Part shown: one piece after another, positions 42,724 through 51,886 of the stretch
Position numbering within the stretch: position 1 is the stretch's first letter
How the letters are laid out: each line of letters opens with the position of its first letter
Source: Desulfogranum marinum
GTDB taxonomy: Bacteria > Desulfobacterota > Desulfobulbia > Desulfobulbales > Desulfobulbaceae
Assembly: GCF_016918565.1 (NCBI RefSeq)
Contig: NZ_JAFFQD010000033.1
Coordinates: 1 to 60,242 of the forward strand
DNA: 60,242 nucleotides
Reading direction: 5' to 3'
Program-made: the position numbers and the translations under genes
The notes under the pieces: generated by a model
Database searches by the model: none
Told to the model about the DNA's origin: nothing
Seen by the model: the letters and a program-made list of their open reading frames with translations, nothing else

Positions 42724-43038
42724 ATGAACACTGACATGCAAACCAAAAAAACCACCCTCATCACGGCACTGTCTCTTGCCTGCCTGATGGTGGCAACCAA
42801 CACCCTGGCCATGACCACCCCGGCAACAGGATCCTTTGCCTATGACCTGTACGATATCGGAGTGAATCAAATGCTGCTTGGCCCCATCGGGTTTGTCGGT
42901 GGCTGTGCGGTAATGGTGCTTGCTGCAATTCTTGCCATCCGCCAGATGCTGCTTCCTGCTGCAGGGGCAATTCTAGGTGGTGCCTTTTTGCTCAAGGCCG
43001 ATGCTGTTGTGCAGTCGGTTGGAGCAGTCATCTACTAA
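42724..43038 (+). CDS. traA: Candidate conjugative pilin (TraA-like)
   Basis: 104 residues starting at 42724 with AAGGAG upstream. A leader (TTLITALSLACLMVATNTLA) is followed by a mature part of about 70 residues with two hydrophobic segments (MLLGPIGFVGGCAVMVLAAILAI and MLLPAAGAILGGAFLL) separated by a short basic turn, the layout of F-type pilins. It lies directly before traL, the usual place of traA. Sequence identity to known TraA is not evident, so the call rests on size, topology and position. Confidence 0.7.
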   Translation: MNTDMQTKKTTLITALSLACLMVATNTLAMTTPATGSFAYDLYDIGVNQMLLGPIGFVGGCAVMVLAAILAIRQMLLPAAGAILGGAFLLKADAVVQSVGAVIY

Positions 43039-43102
43039 TCCATATGAGCCAACTATTAGCCAGGCCTCGCTATGCCGGGGCCTGAACAGGAATGAGTAGA
43101 CC

Positions 43103-43384
43103 ATGAAGACAAACGATTTCCAAAAAAGTTTCCCACAATATTTGAGCAAGCCTATCCAGGTGCTGTGGTTTGAGTTGGACGAATTAATCATTTTCATTTT
43201 CACGCTCACCTTTGCCCTGATCTATGGGGGATTTATGTGGATTATTTTTGTGGCTATTCAATGGATATACACCAGTACCAACCGGAAAAACGCGAGAGGA
43301 TTTCTCAAACACATCCTCTACATGCTCGGCTTACTGGAGCTAAAGAACTATCCGGAATACTTTGAGAAGGAGTTTCACGAATGA
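43103..43384 (+). CDS. traL: TraL, type-F conjugation membrane protein
   Basis: 93 residues with FPQYLSKPIQVLWFELDELIIFI, the conserved TraL start (hydrophobic segment with Pro-Ile and acidic residues), and one further membrane stretch. TraL helps assemble the pilus at the inner membrane. Its stop overlaps traE by four bases (ATGA). Confidence 0.9.
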   Translation: MKTNDFQKSFPQYLSKPIQVLWFELDELIIFIFTLTFALIYGGFMWIIFVAIQWIYTSTNRKNARGFLKHILYMLGLLELKNYPEYFEKEFHE

Positions 43385-43962
43385 GAGCCAACGATTATCT
43401 GCAGAAATCAAGCGCCCTGTTTGATGAGAACCGGCTCCTGAAGTTTGCCTTTGTGGTGATGGCCATTGCCCTTTGCTTCAACTCTTTGATGGTGCACCGA
43501 GCGGTCAAATACCAACGGACCATCCTGATCCCACCCCATATGACAGGTGAGATCGAGTTTGTTCAGGGAAATCCATCAGAGAAGTATATCCGGGATATGA
43601 GCCGCACAATCGCGGGCCTTGCCGGTACCTATTCTCCCTCTACAGTCAGAGAAAATTTTGAGGAGCTGCTCTACTACTACTCCCCGAAGTCGTATCCTGA
43701 AGCCTCTGCACGGTGGTACTCACTGGCCAGCCGAGCTGAAGAGGGTTTGGTTAGTTCTGTTTTCTTCCTGGAAACAATCAAATTTGACGACAAGAGAATT
43801 GAGCTGTTTGGCCAGCAGATCCAGTACACCGGCAACACTCCCCTTGAAAACACATCAAGAACCTACCTGGTTGATTACTTGATTGAACAGGGGCGGTTCT
43901 TTGTCACAGCCATTAGGGAAAAAGTGCAGCCAGGAGAAACAACCCTAAAAGAGGAACAATAA
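43381..43962 (+). CDS. traE: TraE, type-F conjugation core protein
   Basis: 193 residues. One N-terminal membrane helix (FAFVVMAIALCFNSLMV) is followed by a periplasmic VirB8-like domain with the family segment TILIPPHMTGEIEFVQGNPSEKYI. Length matches F TraE. It overlaps traL and traK, indicating tight coupling. Confidence 0.92.
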   Translation: MRANDYLQKSSALFDENRLLKFAFVVMAIALCFNSLMVHRAVKYQRTILIPPHMTGEIEFVQGNPSEKYIRDMSRTIAGLAGTYSPSTVRENFEELLYYYSPKSYPEASARWYSLASRAEEGLVSSVFFLETIKFDDKRIELFGQQIQYTGNTPLENTSRTYLVDYLIEQGRFFVTAIREKVQPGETTLKEEQ

Positions 43963-44696
43963 TGAACAAGTTGTGTGTAGCCATAGCCCTGCTTTCTATC
44001 TTCGGGCCCTGTGCCCATGCAGAACAGTCCGTTGCTCCAGATGCGCGTACGGCGGTCAGGGTCTCAAACCGTGACATCAACCGGTTTGTTTGCCCTGGTG
44101 CCATGCAGGATATGATCTATTCCAAAGAAAAAGACATAAGCGGGCATTTTTCAAAGCATGACGCCTTTATCAAGTTCAAGATCAAGAAGATCGGCACCAG
44201 CAGGGAGTATGCGACAGAGGACAATGAGCTTTTCCTGGTCTGTGACGGCAACGTGTACAACATCATCGCCCAACCAGTGGACATCCCCTCCACCACCGTT
44301 CGTCTTACACCACCGGTCGGCAATGCCTTTAAAAAGAACGTGGCCATGTTCAAAAATATGCCCCTGGAGAAACAGGCACTTCGTATCATCAGGCAGGCAT
44401 ATCGTGACCAGTATCCCTCCAGCTATAAAATTACTGCAGCTGCCGCCAGGCAGGTGGTTATCAGGGCCGATCTTGAGGTACGCCTCAAGCAGTACGTGGA
44501 CGTTGAAGGGGTAGGACTCCGATTGAAACGATATGACATCAGGTCCGTTGCCTCTGCCACTATCACGGTTGCGGAAACCGATTTTCTCCACTCACGCATC
44601 AGCCCTTCTCTGCTCGCGATTGCAGTAGAAGATCACACCTTAGGCCCCAACGAGACAACTAGGCTCTTTGTCGTGGAAAAGAAGGAGGACGTGTAA
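43962..44696 (+). CDS. traK: TraK, outer-membrane-associated secretin-like protein
   Basis: 244 residues with a signal peptide (LCVAIALLSIFGPCAHA). The mature start (RVSNRDINRFVCPG) is the TraK/VirB9-like N-terminal signature, and the remainder is beta-rich with a terminal KRYDIRSVASATI segment. TraK forms the outer-membrane core with TraV and TraB. Start and stop overlap the neighbours by TAATG. Confidence 0.92.
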   Translation: MNKLCVAIALLSIFGPCAHAEQSVAPDARTAVRVSNRDINRFVCPGAMQDMIYSKEKDISGHFSKHDAFIKFKIKKIGTSREYATEDNELFLVCDGNVYNIIAQPVDIPSTTVRLTPPVGNAFKKNVAMFKNMPLEKQALRIIRQAYRDQYPSSYKITAAAARQVVIRADLEVRLKQYVDVEGVGLRLKRYDIRSVASATITVAETDFLHSRISPSLLAIAVEDHTLGPNETTRLFVVEKKEDV

Positions 44697-45853
44697 TGCA
44701 GCGTTTTGACAACCTGGATCCCCGACAGAAGAAGCAGATCATATGGGCTGTTATCGGGATCGCCCTGTTTACCTTGATCATGGCCGGCTACAACCTGCGA
44801 TCAAAGCGCACTCCACAGCTGACAGGAGACCACGGCGCCAAGACGGTCGAGCTTGAGCCTGACCTGATCGAAAAGACCATGCTCAGAGAAGCAAGAAGAG
44901 AGCTGGCTGCCCTACGGGCCGAGGTTGATGAGATTAAGAAGAAAAAGACCCAGGAAGAGCGCAAGCACCAGGCTCCAACGACCATAGCAGCCAAGATCCC
45001 GACTGCAGACGAGGTAGCCAGGACCAGACCTATTACTGAAGCTGAGACGACCAGATGGCCCATGCCATTGGGAGAAGAGATATCTAAACCAGGCAGTCAT
45101 GCCATTCCACCGGCAGTTATCGCAGATCCTGAACCCGTCGTTATCGGTGAAATCGGTGTGCTCTCCAACCCTGACGCTGAAATACTTGAGGAGCCTAAAA
45201 AAAAAGGGCGGACCGTCTATCTCCCGCCCTCGTTTATGGAGGCGAGCCTGTTGACCGGTTTCGATGCTTCTACCAGCAGCAACGGCAAAGGTAATCCAGA
45301 ACCGATGTTACTCCGCATCCAGACTCCGGCTGTACTGCCCAACGATATCAAGGGCAACGTGGAAGGGTGTTTTGTTGTGGCAGAGGCCGTGGGCAGGCTG
45401 GATAAAGAACGGGCCGATGTACGATTAACCTCGCTTTCCTGTCTTTCTAAAAACGGGCAAGCCGTCATTGATGAGCAGGTGAAAGGCTTTGTCACCGATA
45501 CAGATTCAAAAGTCGGTTTATCTGGTCGGGTTGTCTCCCGCATGGGAGCCGCAACTGCCAGGGCGACGGTGGCCGGTATTTTTGGCGGGGCCGGGGACTG
45601 GCTTAAAGCGGCATCAACCACCACAAGCGTATCAGCACTGGGCTCAACCCAGACGGTCGAATCCGGTGATGTGGTCCCGTATGCACTTGGCGGAGGGTTA
45701 GCGGAAGGAGCCGACACGTTACGGGATTTCTATCTGGATTTAGCCAGGCAGACCACACCGGTTATCGAGGTCGGAGCAACCAAAAAAATCACGGTGGTTA
45801 TTTCAGAGGGAAAAGACCTCCACATCCGGGAGATTGACAGTGGAACGATTTAA
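44696..45853 (+). CDS. traB: TraB, VirB10-like conjugation scaffold
   Basis: 385 residues. A membrane helix (IIWAVIGIALFTLIMAGY) is followed by a coiled coil (MLREARRELAALRAEVDEIKKKK), a Pro-rich linker, and the VirB10-type C-terminal barrel (FMEASLLTGFDAST, LPNDIKGNVEGCFVVAEA, YLDLARQTTPVIEVGATKKITVV). It spans both membranes as scaffold. It is a little shorter than F TraB (475). Confidence 0.94.
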   Translation: MQRFDNLDPRQKKQIIWAVIGIALFTLIMAGYNLRSKRTPQLTGDHGAKTVELEPDLIEKTMLREARRELAALRAEVDEIKKKKTQEERKHQAPTTIAAKIPTADEVARTRPITEAETTRWPMPLGEEISKPGSHAIPPAVIADPEPVVIGEIGVLSNPDAEILEEPKKKGRTVYLPPSFMEASLLTGFDASTSSNGKGNPEPMLLRIQTPAVLPNDIKGNVEGCFVVAEAVGRLDKERADVRLTSLSCLSKNGQAVIDEQVKGFVTDTDSKVGLSGRVVSRMGAATARATVAGIFGGAGDWLKAASTTTSVSALGSTQTVESGDVVPYALGGGLAEGADTLRDFYLDLARQTTPVIEVGATKKITVVISEGKDLHIREIDSGTI

Positions 45854-46244
45854 GAGCGCAATGGTTATGCTGGGAATTTTAGGGCTTTCAGCCTGTACAC
45901 CATTGGAAAAGGCCGTAAACCCCTACGAAGAAAATTTTCAATGCAAAGCCAGTGACCAGTCAGGCAAGTGCATTGCCACCCCAAACGCTTACCTGGAAGC
46001 CAGATATCCCAAACTTGAGACTGAACCGATTCAAAAGGTAAACGAGTCAGATCAGCGTTACCAGATGGTTGCATCGCTCCTCGATGAGCCAAAGAAACCG
46101 ATTCTGCAGCCGCCAAAGATTATGCGGGTCCTGCTCCTGCCCTATGAGGGGGAAGGCGAAGAACTGTTTATGACCCGCTACGTGTACGTCAAGGTTGAGG
46201 ATTCCGACTGGATCCTCAGCGATATCAACGAAACATCCAAATAA
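45840..46244 (+). CDS. traV: TraV, outer-membrane lipoprotein
   Basis: 134 residues from a GTG start with GGGAG seven bases upstream, inside the end of traB. The lipobox LSAC at LGILGLSACTPL marks a lipoprotein. NPYEENFQCKASDQSGKC holds the conserved TraV cysteines. It forms the outer-membrane pore with TraK and TraB. It is shorter than F TraV but has the key N-terminal parts. Confidence 0.85.
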   Translation: MERFKSAMVMLGILGLSACTPLEKAVNPYEENFQCKASDQSGKCIATPNAYLEARYPKLETEPIQKVNESDQRYQMVASLLDEPKKPILQPPKIMRVLLLPYEGEGEELFMTRYVYVKVEDSDWILSDINETSK

Positions 46245-46249
46245 ACGTC

Positions 46250-48796
46250 ATGTTGCTTACATTTCTGCAGAACTCAGGCTTTGGCAGTCGTCACCATATC
46301 AAGCAGTCTGATCTTGACAAGATGACCAGAAGGACGCCTTTTTCGTCTTTTTTTAACTATGTGGCCTTTGACAGGCAAACAGAGGTCTATATCAACCAGG
46401 ACGACAGCCTGGGGATGCTCTGGGAGTGCTATCCAGTAGTGTATGCCGGTCCCAAGACGATCAATGCCCTGGAAGGATTGTTCAGGGCGGGTATTCCCAA
46501 AGAGAGTGTCATTCAGTTCACTTTTCATGCTGATTCGCACATCGAACCGATCCTGGATCGATACCAGGCAAGCAGGAGTAGAGAGGAGCTGATCATTGCC
46601 TCCAACACCGACAAGGTGAAGGAGTTTATGGTCCAAGGCAAAAAGGGCCTCAAGGCCTGCAGCAATATCCCGGTACGTAATTTCAGGCTGTATGTCGCCC
46701 TCACCATCCCTTCAGGAAGCCAGGGCATGCCCAAACCTGAAGACTTGACAGACAGGACCAAGGCTGCGCCGCTGATGGAAATCAAGCGGCAGGTCAATGA
46801 AACCCTGAAAGCAGCGCTGCTTTCCCCTGCACCAATGGCGCCGGAAGAGCTGCTGGAATGGTTGCGCCGACTCATCAACAGCTATCCCGAGGGATATCCG
46901 GAAGACAATTTCAATGCGTACAGCGACCAGGTACCGCTAAGAAAACAGATCATCACCGCCGATACGACCATCCGTGCAGAGAAGGACCATATGGTGGTGG
47001 GTGATAAGTACTTTTGTTGCACCACGCCCAAAATAATCCCAAAGCAGGTGGATTCCCTGCAGACCAACGCCCTCTTCGGCGGGATCTGGGGTGTGGTGTC
47101 TGATGCAGATCAGATCAAGACCGACTTTCTGTACACCTTCAATATCATCTTTGAGAAGGGCCTGGAGATGAAAATTCATGGCAAATGTAACCTCCTCTTA
47201 AATCAACAGGCAGTCGGTTCTCTGTCCACCACGCTGAGAAGAAAACAGCAAGAATTTATGCAGGCAACAGATCAGCTGGAAGGAGGAGAAAAATTTATCA
47301 AAGTGATCCCCATCGTATGGGTGTGGAATGAGGATCTAGAGAAAGCCAGAGATAGCCTGACCAGGGTCAGGAGGTTATGGGAAAACCAAGGCTATGTGAT
47401 GCAGAAAGATAACATGATCCTTAAGATCCTGTTTCTCTCCTCCTTTCCCTTCTGCATGTACACCAGCGGCAATAATATTGAAAATTTGGAGCGTGATTTT
47501 GTTGCTCCTGTCAGCTCGGTTACCCCGCTCCTTCCTGTACAGGGTGACTTCTCAGGCTCTGGTGGTGATCCCAACCTGATTTTTATCGGCAGAAAAGGGC
47601 AACTCGTCTCACTGGACTTCTTTGCCAAGGGGGCAGCCAACCATAACGTGCTCTGCTGTGCAACGTCTGGCTCCGGCAAATCGTTTTTGATTAACTACAT
47701 TGCTTTCAACTACTACGCCACCAACGCCATGGTGCGGATCATTGATATCGGTGGCTCCTATAAAAAGATTGCACGGATGCTTGGCGCGAAATACCTCGAC
47801 TTCCAGGCTGACACCGATGTGTGTCTCAATCCCTTCACCTACATCCTGGAGCCTGACGAGGAACTGAAGTCGGTCGCTGCAGTCTTTGCGCAGATGGCGT
47901 ATTCCAACTCTGACAGTGACAAGTGTGATGATACAGAGATGAACCTGATCCGTAATGCGGTTCGCTGGGCATGGCAGGAAAAGAGACAAGCAGCCGATGC
48001 TGATACGGTCTACGCCTTTCTGATGCAGTTTCCGGAAGTACCGAACGCTGATCTTTCCGAGCTGGCCGACAACAGGCGGTTGATTGAAAGTGCCAGGAAG
48101 CTGGCCTTTAACATCCGTGAGTTCACGTCCCACGGCTTTCATGGCAAATTCTTTATCGGCCCTTCTACTTTTGACATTCGCAGGGATGAATTTGTGGTGC
48201 TGGAACTGGAAAACCTCAAGGTTCAGCCTGATCTGTACCGGGTCGTGACCCTGCTGATTATCAATGCTGTCACCCAGGATCTGTATTTATCTGACCGTTC
48301 TCGCCCCAGGTTGGTGATATTTGAAGAGGCATGGCAGTTCCTGGATAAAGCCGCCATGCTTGCCCCAGTGGTCACCGAGGGCTACCGCAGGGCCAGAAAG
48401 TACAACGGGAGCTTCATGGTAGTCACCCAATCCTTACTCGACCTGCAAAATTTTGGTGAGGTCGGCAAGGTGGTGAACGGAAACTCGCAGTTTAAGATCA
48501 TGCTCGAGTCCGGTGACTTTAGCCAGGCAAAGAGCATGGAGCTGATCGACTATGACGATTTCACCATGGAGCTGCTCAAGTCGCTCAAGTCCAACCCGCC
48601 CTACTATTCAGAGATCTTTTTTGATACCCCCTTTGGCCTTGGTGTGACACGCCTGGTGGTCAATGACTACGCCTATTTCATCTATACTTCCAAGGCATCT
48701 GAAATCGCCATGATTGAGCAGCTGGTTGACAAGGGTATGAGCCACCATGAAGCCATTGAACAGATGGTGCAACTGAGGCAGCAGGGTGAAATATAA
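46250..48796 (+). CDS. traC: TraC, VirB4-like conjugation ATPase
   Basis: 848 residues. The N-terminal TraC domain (TPFSSFFNYVAFDRQTEVYIN) is followed by the VirB4-type ATPase: Walker A ATSGSGKSFL near residue 475, Walker B region RLVIFEEAWQFL near 690, then VTQSLLDLQNFGEVG. It energises pilus assembly at the inner membrane. Length is close to F TraC (875). All nucleotide motifs are intact. Confidence 0.96.
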   Translation: MLLTFLQNSGFGSRHHIKQSDLDKMTRRTPFSSFFNYVAFDRQTEVYINQDDSLGMLWECYPVVYAGPKTINALEGLFRAGIPKESVIQFTFHADSHIEPILDRYQASRSREELIIASNTDKVKEFMVQGKKGLKACSNIPVRNFRLYVALTIPSGSQGMPKPEDLTDRTKAAPLMEIKRQVNETLKAALLSPAPMAPEELLEWLRRLINSYPEGYPEDNFNAYSDQVPLRKQIITADTTIRAEKDHMVVGDKYFCCTTPKIIPKQVDSLQTNALFGGIWGVVSDADQIKTDFLYTFNIIFEKGLEMKIHGKCNLLLNQQAVGSLSTTLRRKQQEFMQATDQLEGGEKFIKVIPIVWVWNEDLEKARDSLTRVRRLWENQGYVMQKDNMILKILFLSSFPFCMYTSGNNIENLERDFVAPVSSVTPLLPVQGDFSGSGGDPNLIFIGRKGQLVSLDFFAKGAANHNVLCCATSGSGKSFLINYIAFNYYATNAMVRIIDIGGSYKKIARMLGAKYLDFQADTDVCLNPFTYILEPDEELKSVAAVFAQMAYSNSDSDKCDDTEMNLIRNAVRWAWQEKRQAADADTVYAFLMQFPEVPNADLSELADNRRLIESARKLAFNIREFTSHGFHGKFFIGPSTFDIRRDEFVVLELENLKVQPDLYRVVTLLIINAVTQDLYLSDRSRPRLVIFEEAWQFLDKAAMLAPVVTEGYRRARKYNGSFMVVTQSLLDLQNFGEVGKVVNGNSQFKIMLESGDFSQAKSMELIDYDDFTMELLKSLKSNPPYYSEIFFDTPFGLGVTRLVVNDYAYFIYTSKASEIAMIEQLVDKGMSHHEAIEQMVQLRQQGEI

Positions 48797-49403
48797 CATT
48801 TTTTGGATGCACATCCTGCTCATGCTTGCGATCCCTACGGTAGCATCAGCCATGACCGATCTTGGCCAGGTAGGGGAAGTATATCCGGTGGTCGAACCGG
48901 ATGTGCGTGTGGAGATGCAGCAAAAGGCCGTTGAAGGGTGGGAGAAAAAGAAAAAGGAGTACCTTGAAAAGGTCCGAACCTACCAGCCTTTTGACCTGTA
49001 TCCGTTACCCAGGGCCAAAGAGGAGAGGAGTTTTGCGGTTGATATGAGTTACACCCTGGATCAGGACGTGAAGGATAAGGACGGCAAGATTCTTTACCCT
49101 CAAGGCTATACCTTCAATCCCTTGGACTATATGCGCCTGTCTATTGGGCTGGTGGTGATTGACGGCAGTGATCCTGCACAAATCCGATGGTTCAAGCAGT
49201 CGCCCTATTCCAGCAATCACAGGGTAAAGCTGCTCCTTTCCGGGGGCTATGCACAACCCCTCATCCCTGAGCTGAACAGGGCCGTGTTCTATTTGAACAA
49301 GGACATTGCCGAGCGATTGCAGCTGACAGCGGTTCCCTGTGTTGCCGTACAAAAAGACAGGCACATGCAGGTCACTGAATTTTTGATTGAGGAGGAAAGG
49401 TGA
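48786..49403 (+). CDS. traW: TraW, pilus assembly protein
   Basis: 205 residues from a GTG inside the end of traC, with GAGG upstream. It has a signal peptide (ILLMLAIPTVASAM) and the conserved start DLGQVGEVYPVVEPD. A TraW/TrbC-type thioredoxin-like core follows (RWFKQSPYS, VKLLLSGGYAQPLIPEL, TAVPCVAVQ). TraW, TrbC and TraU interact in the periplasm for pilus extension. Confidence 0.93.
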   Translation: MKYNIFWMHILLMLAIPTVASAMTDLGQVGEVYPVVEPDVRVEMQQKAVEGWEKKKKEYLEKVRTYQPFDLYPLPRAKEERSFAVDMSYTLDQDVKDKDGKILYPQGYTFNPLDYMRLSIGLVVIDGSDPAQIRWFKQSPYSSNHRVKLLLSGGYAQPLIPELNRAVFYLNKDIAERLQLTAVPCVAVQKDRHMQVTEFLIEEER

Positions 49404-50326
49404 AGAGAAAAACGCTCCTTATTGCCTGTCTGCTGACCGTCACCGTCAACACAAATAGTTGGTCAAAAGGCGGGGCACCGTTCAACCCGTTGACCGATAT
49501 CCATTACCATGAGATCCAGTTGACCTTTCTGGGGCTGTGCATCTGCCCGGTCCCACCGCCGCTTTCCACGGTCATCGGCATCTTGTGGACCTATTGGGAG
49601 CCTTTTCTAGCCGTTGATACGGTGACGACACCATTTTACTCTCCCTTTCTGGGGATGCCGACAGGTGGTTCGTTGATAGACGAGTTGGGTGGAAAAAACG
49701 CCACTGCAGACTCAGTAAACATAGCCAACGAGTCCACCTATGCCCAGGCCCATGCCTACCCTCTTCCCATTCTCAACTGGCTCCTTTGTAACCGCTGGGA
49801 CTATCCATTTTGGCTGACGGAGTTTGATCCGCAATGGCAGTTTGACGAACTTTCGATGTTCATCCATCCAGAGGCGGTGCTCTACGCCAATCCGGTCATG
49901 CAAATGGCATGTATGGCCGATGCCACCTCCACCAATGTGGGGTTTCCGATTGATGCGATGCCCTGGTGTATCGGCAGCGGAGGCTCTTCTTATCCTATGA
50001 CCGGCCATGTGGATAATGACAATATCGTCCAGGCCAACAATACCGCAGCTGCCCGGCTGATCTATAAGCTCAACCGGATCCTGCTTATCTGTGATCACGC
50101 GCTGAACCCCTGTGGTTGTTTACCGACACCGGTTTGGGTGAAGAGTAATTACAAGATGCACGTTGTTCGCCCTGGCGTTCGTGGTCCTGCCTGGCCCATG
50201 GGAGTCAATGCGGCGTATTACAACGCTGGGCTCAATGCCCCGTTTGTCGGGGGCGGGTTGGGACCCAATGACGAATTCCTATGGACAGTATACAGGAGGC
50301 AATTTTGCTGTACGTGCTGCGACTAA
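49400..50326 (+). CDS. traU: TraU, conjugation pore/assembly protein
   Basis: 308 residues from a GTG overlapping the traW stop, with GGAGGAAA upstream. Signal peptide, then FNPLTDIHYHEIQLTFLGLCIC and the Trp/Cys-rich family sequence (YWEPFLAVDTVTTPFYSPFL, NRWDYPFWLTEFDPQWQ, CDHALNPCGCLPTPVW). At least ten cysteines suggest disulfide dependence, consistent with the TraF thioredoxin-like protein downstream. Confidence 0.95.
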   Translation: MKRKTLLIACLLTVTVNTNSWSKGGAPFNPLTDIHYHEIQLTFLGLCICPVPPPLSTVIGILWTYWEPFLAVDTVTTPFYSPFLGMPTGGSLIDELGGKNATADSVNIANESTYAQAHAYPLPILNWLLCNRWDYPFWLTEFDPQWQFDELSMFIHPEAVLYANPVMQMACMADATSTNVGFPIDAMPWCIGSGGSSYPMTGHVDNDNIVQANNTAAARLIYKLNRILLICDHALNPCGCLPTPVWVKSNYKMHVVRPGVRGPAWPMGVNAAYYNAGLNAPFVGGGLGPNDEFLWTVYRRQFCCTCCD

Positions 50327-51039
50327 TCCTTTTTCTTTGCCTCTTTGTTACATCGGCCATTGCCAGTGAACCAAATCTGGCTGACTCGGTAAAGTATGTC
50401 ATGGAGCAGGCCAGAGAGACAGGTGCAGCCATGAGCCTGCCGGATAACCGCTATCAAGAGGAGGGGTTTCAGGCAGCCCAGGCAAGCGCAAACCAATTTC
50501 ATTCTGCACCATTCCAGGAAAAGCTCCAGTGCGAACAACAGCGCATCAGGGAGGAGGTTTTCCCTGATGCGCTCGATGAGCCACCACAGAGCAAGGAAGC
50601 TGTCGCCGGGAAACTCGCAGAAACGGAAAAGGTCTATCTCTTTTTCTCCAGTGCCATGCCCGATACGACGGTCCACAGCTATCTTGCAGCGTTGGCAACG
50701 ATCAATGAGCCAAACCTGGTCATGTTGATGAAGGGCTTTGTACCTGGTAAGCGGGATCAATACTTGATCCAGATCACCAAAAAGAATCTCAGTTGCAGGG
50801 ATCAGTTACAACCTGAAAACCAACATATTTGTGAACGCTACGAGGTACCAATCAAAATCCAACCCTCACTGTTTACCAAATACGAGATTACCCAGGTACC
50901 TGCCCTGGTCTACGAGCGCGGGGATGCAGCGTGGAAAGTGACCGGTGATATGGCGCTCGACTACCTGCTGGAGAGGATTAATCGAGAGGTGAAGAGTACC
51001 AGCCTGGCAGGATTGGTCAACAAGTTACGAGGAAGCTGA
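50305..51039 (+). CDS. trbC: TrbC, type-F pilus assembly protein
   Basis: 244 residues from a TTG at 50305 that has AGGAGG upstream and starts a good signal peptide (LLYVLRLILFLCLFVTSAIA). The ATG at 50281 has no site and would put polar residues first. The C-terminal TrbC domain reads VYLFFSSAMPDTTVHSYLAAL and YEITQVPALVYERG. It partners with TraW in the periplasm. It overlaps the end of traU. Confidence 0.9.
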   Translation: MLYVLRLILFLCLFVTSAIASEPNLADSVKYVMEQARETGAAMSLPDNRYQEEGFQAAQASANQFHSAPFQEKLQCEQQRIREEVFPDALDEPPQSKEAVAGKLAETEKVYLFFSSAMPDTTVHSYLAALATINEPNLVMLMKGFVPGKRDQYLIQITKKNLSCRDQLQPENQHICERYEVPIKIQPSLFTKYEITQVPALVYERGDAAWKVTGDMALDYLLERINREVKSTSLAGLVNKLRGS

Positions 51040-51042
51040 GCA

Positions 51043-51378
51043 ATGAACGAGAACGAGGCAAAGAGGGAACCGAGAAAAAGCAACCTGACACCGAGCTACC
51101 TAGAGGTTGTTTTGATTGTGCTGATTGTAGTTGGTGGAGCCGTATACGGCTATGACCGGTATTTTGCCCAGAAAGTCAAAGTAGTGGATATGAGCAGTTA
51201 TCTCCGCCGCCAAAAAGAACAGATAGCGACAGGAGAGATAACAGCAGATGCGTTCAAGGTAGATCTGGAAAGAGTTGATCAACTCGTGAGCCAGGATGCA
51301 GAGCTCCACCACAATCACATCTATATCCTCAAAGAAGTTGTGCTGAAAAATGGCGAGGAACTTCGTCTTGACCAATAA
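51043..51378 (+). CDS. trbI: TrbI-like small membrane protein
   Basis: 111 residues. One membrane helix (YLEVVLIVLIVVGGAVYGY) is followed by VVDMSSYLRRQKEQIATGEIT and LHHNHIYILKEVVLKNGEEL, which fit the short TrbI pattern (hydrophobic helix, helical hairpin, then a strand). TrbI influences pilus retraction in F. Identity is low, so the name is tentative. Confidence 0.6.
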   Translation: MNENEAKREPRKSNLTPSYLEVVLIVLIVVGGAVYGYDRYFAQKVKVVDMSSYLRRQKEQIATGEITADAFKVDLERVDQLVSQDAELHHNHIYILKEVVLKNGEELRLDQ

Positions 51379-51886
51379 AAAGCCGTTCTGGTATCTCAGC
51401 AGGCAAGAGCAGACCGTTATCCTGGTGCTGCTGGCCGCGATGCTTGTCGGTACAACGTTGCCGAGCCGGATCATTGTCGCTACCAGCGACTCTCTCGATC
51501 GACGGGTTTTCTTTAAGGTGCCAGTTACCCCTTCCAGGATCCAGAGAGGCGATTACCTTTTATTTCCACTGCATGGAGAAGAACACAGACCATTTCTTCG
51601 CCAAGGGATCACGGAAAACCATGTGCTGATTAAAAAGGTAGGTTGTGTTCCTGGGGACCTGCTTACCAAGGAGAGTGGAGGCGTATTTTCCTGTCAGCAG
51701 AGCACAGTCGGCAAAGCCCTGGTGAAAGACAGCCACGGGCACGTACTGCCGGTGTTTAGTTTTAACGGCCCTGTTCCCCAGAACAGCTACTTCATGATGG
51801 GGACCAATCCCCGCAGCTATGATTCACGATACTTTGGGTTCATACATGGTGACGCATTCATCGCAAAAGCGCTGCCGCTCTGGTAG
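51350..51886 (+). CDS. S26-family conjugative signal peptidase (TraF/TrhF-type)
   Basis: 178 residues with a membrane anchor (QTVILVLLAAMLVGTTL). The S26 catalytic Ser is in the SDSLDRRVFF region and Lys in HVLIKKVGCVPGD. The box GTNPRSYDSRYFG near the end is the typical GDNxxxSxDSR motif. Such peptidases mature pilin or cyclise it in RP4-like and SXT-like systems. Classical F lacks it, making this operon more SXT/R27-like. It overlaps both neighbours. Confidence 0.88.
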   Translation: MARNFVLTNKKPFWYLSRQEQTVILVLLAAMLVGTTLPSRIIVATSDSLDRRVFFKVPVTPSRIQRGDYLLFPLHGEEHRPFLRQGITENHVLIKKVGCVPGDLLTKESGGVFSCQQSTVGKALVKDSHGHVLPVFSFNGPVPQNSYFMMGTNPRSYDSRYFGFIHGDAFIAKALPLW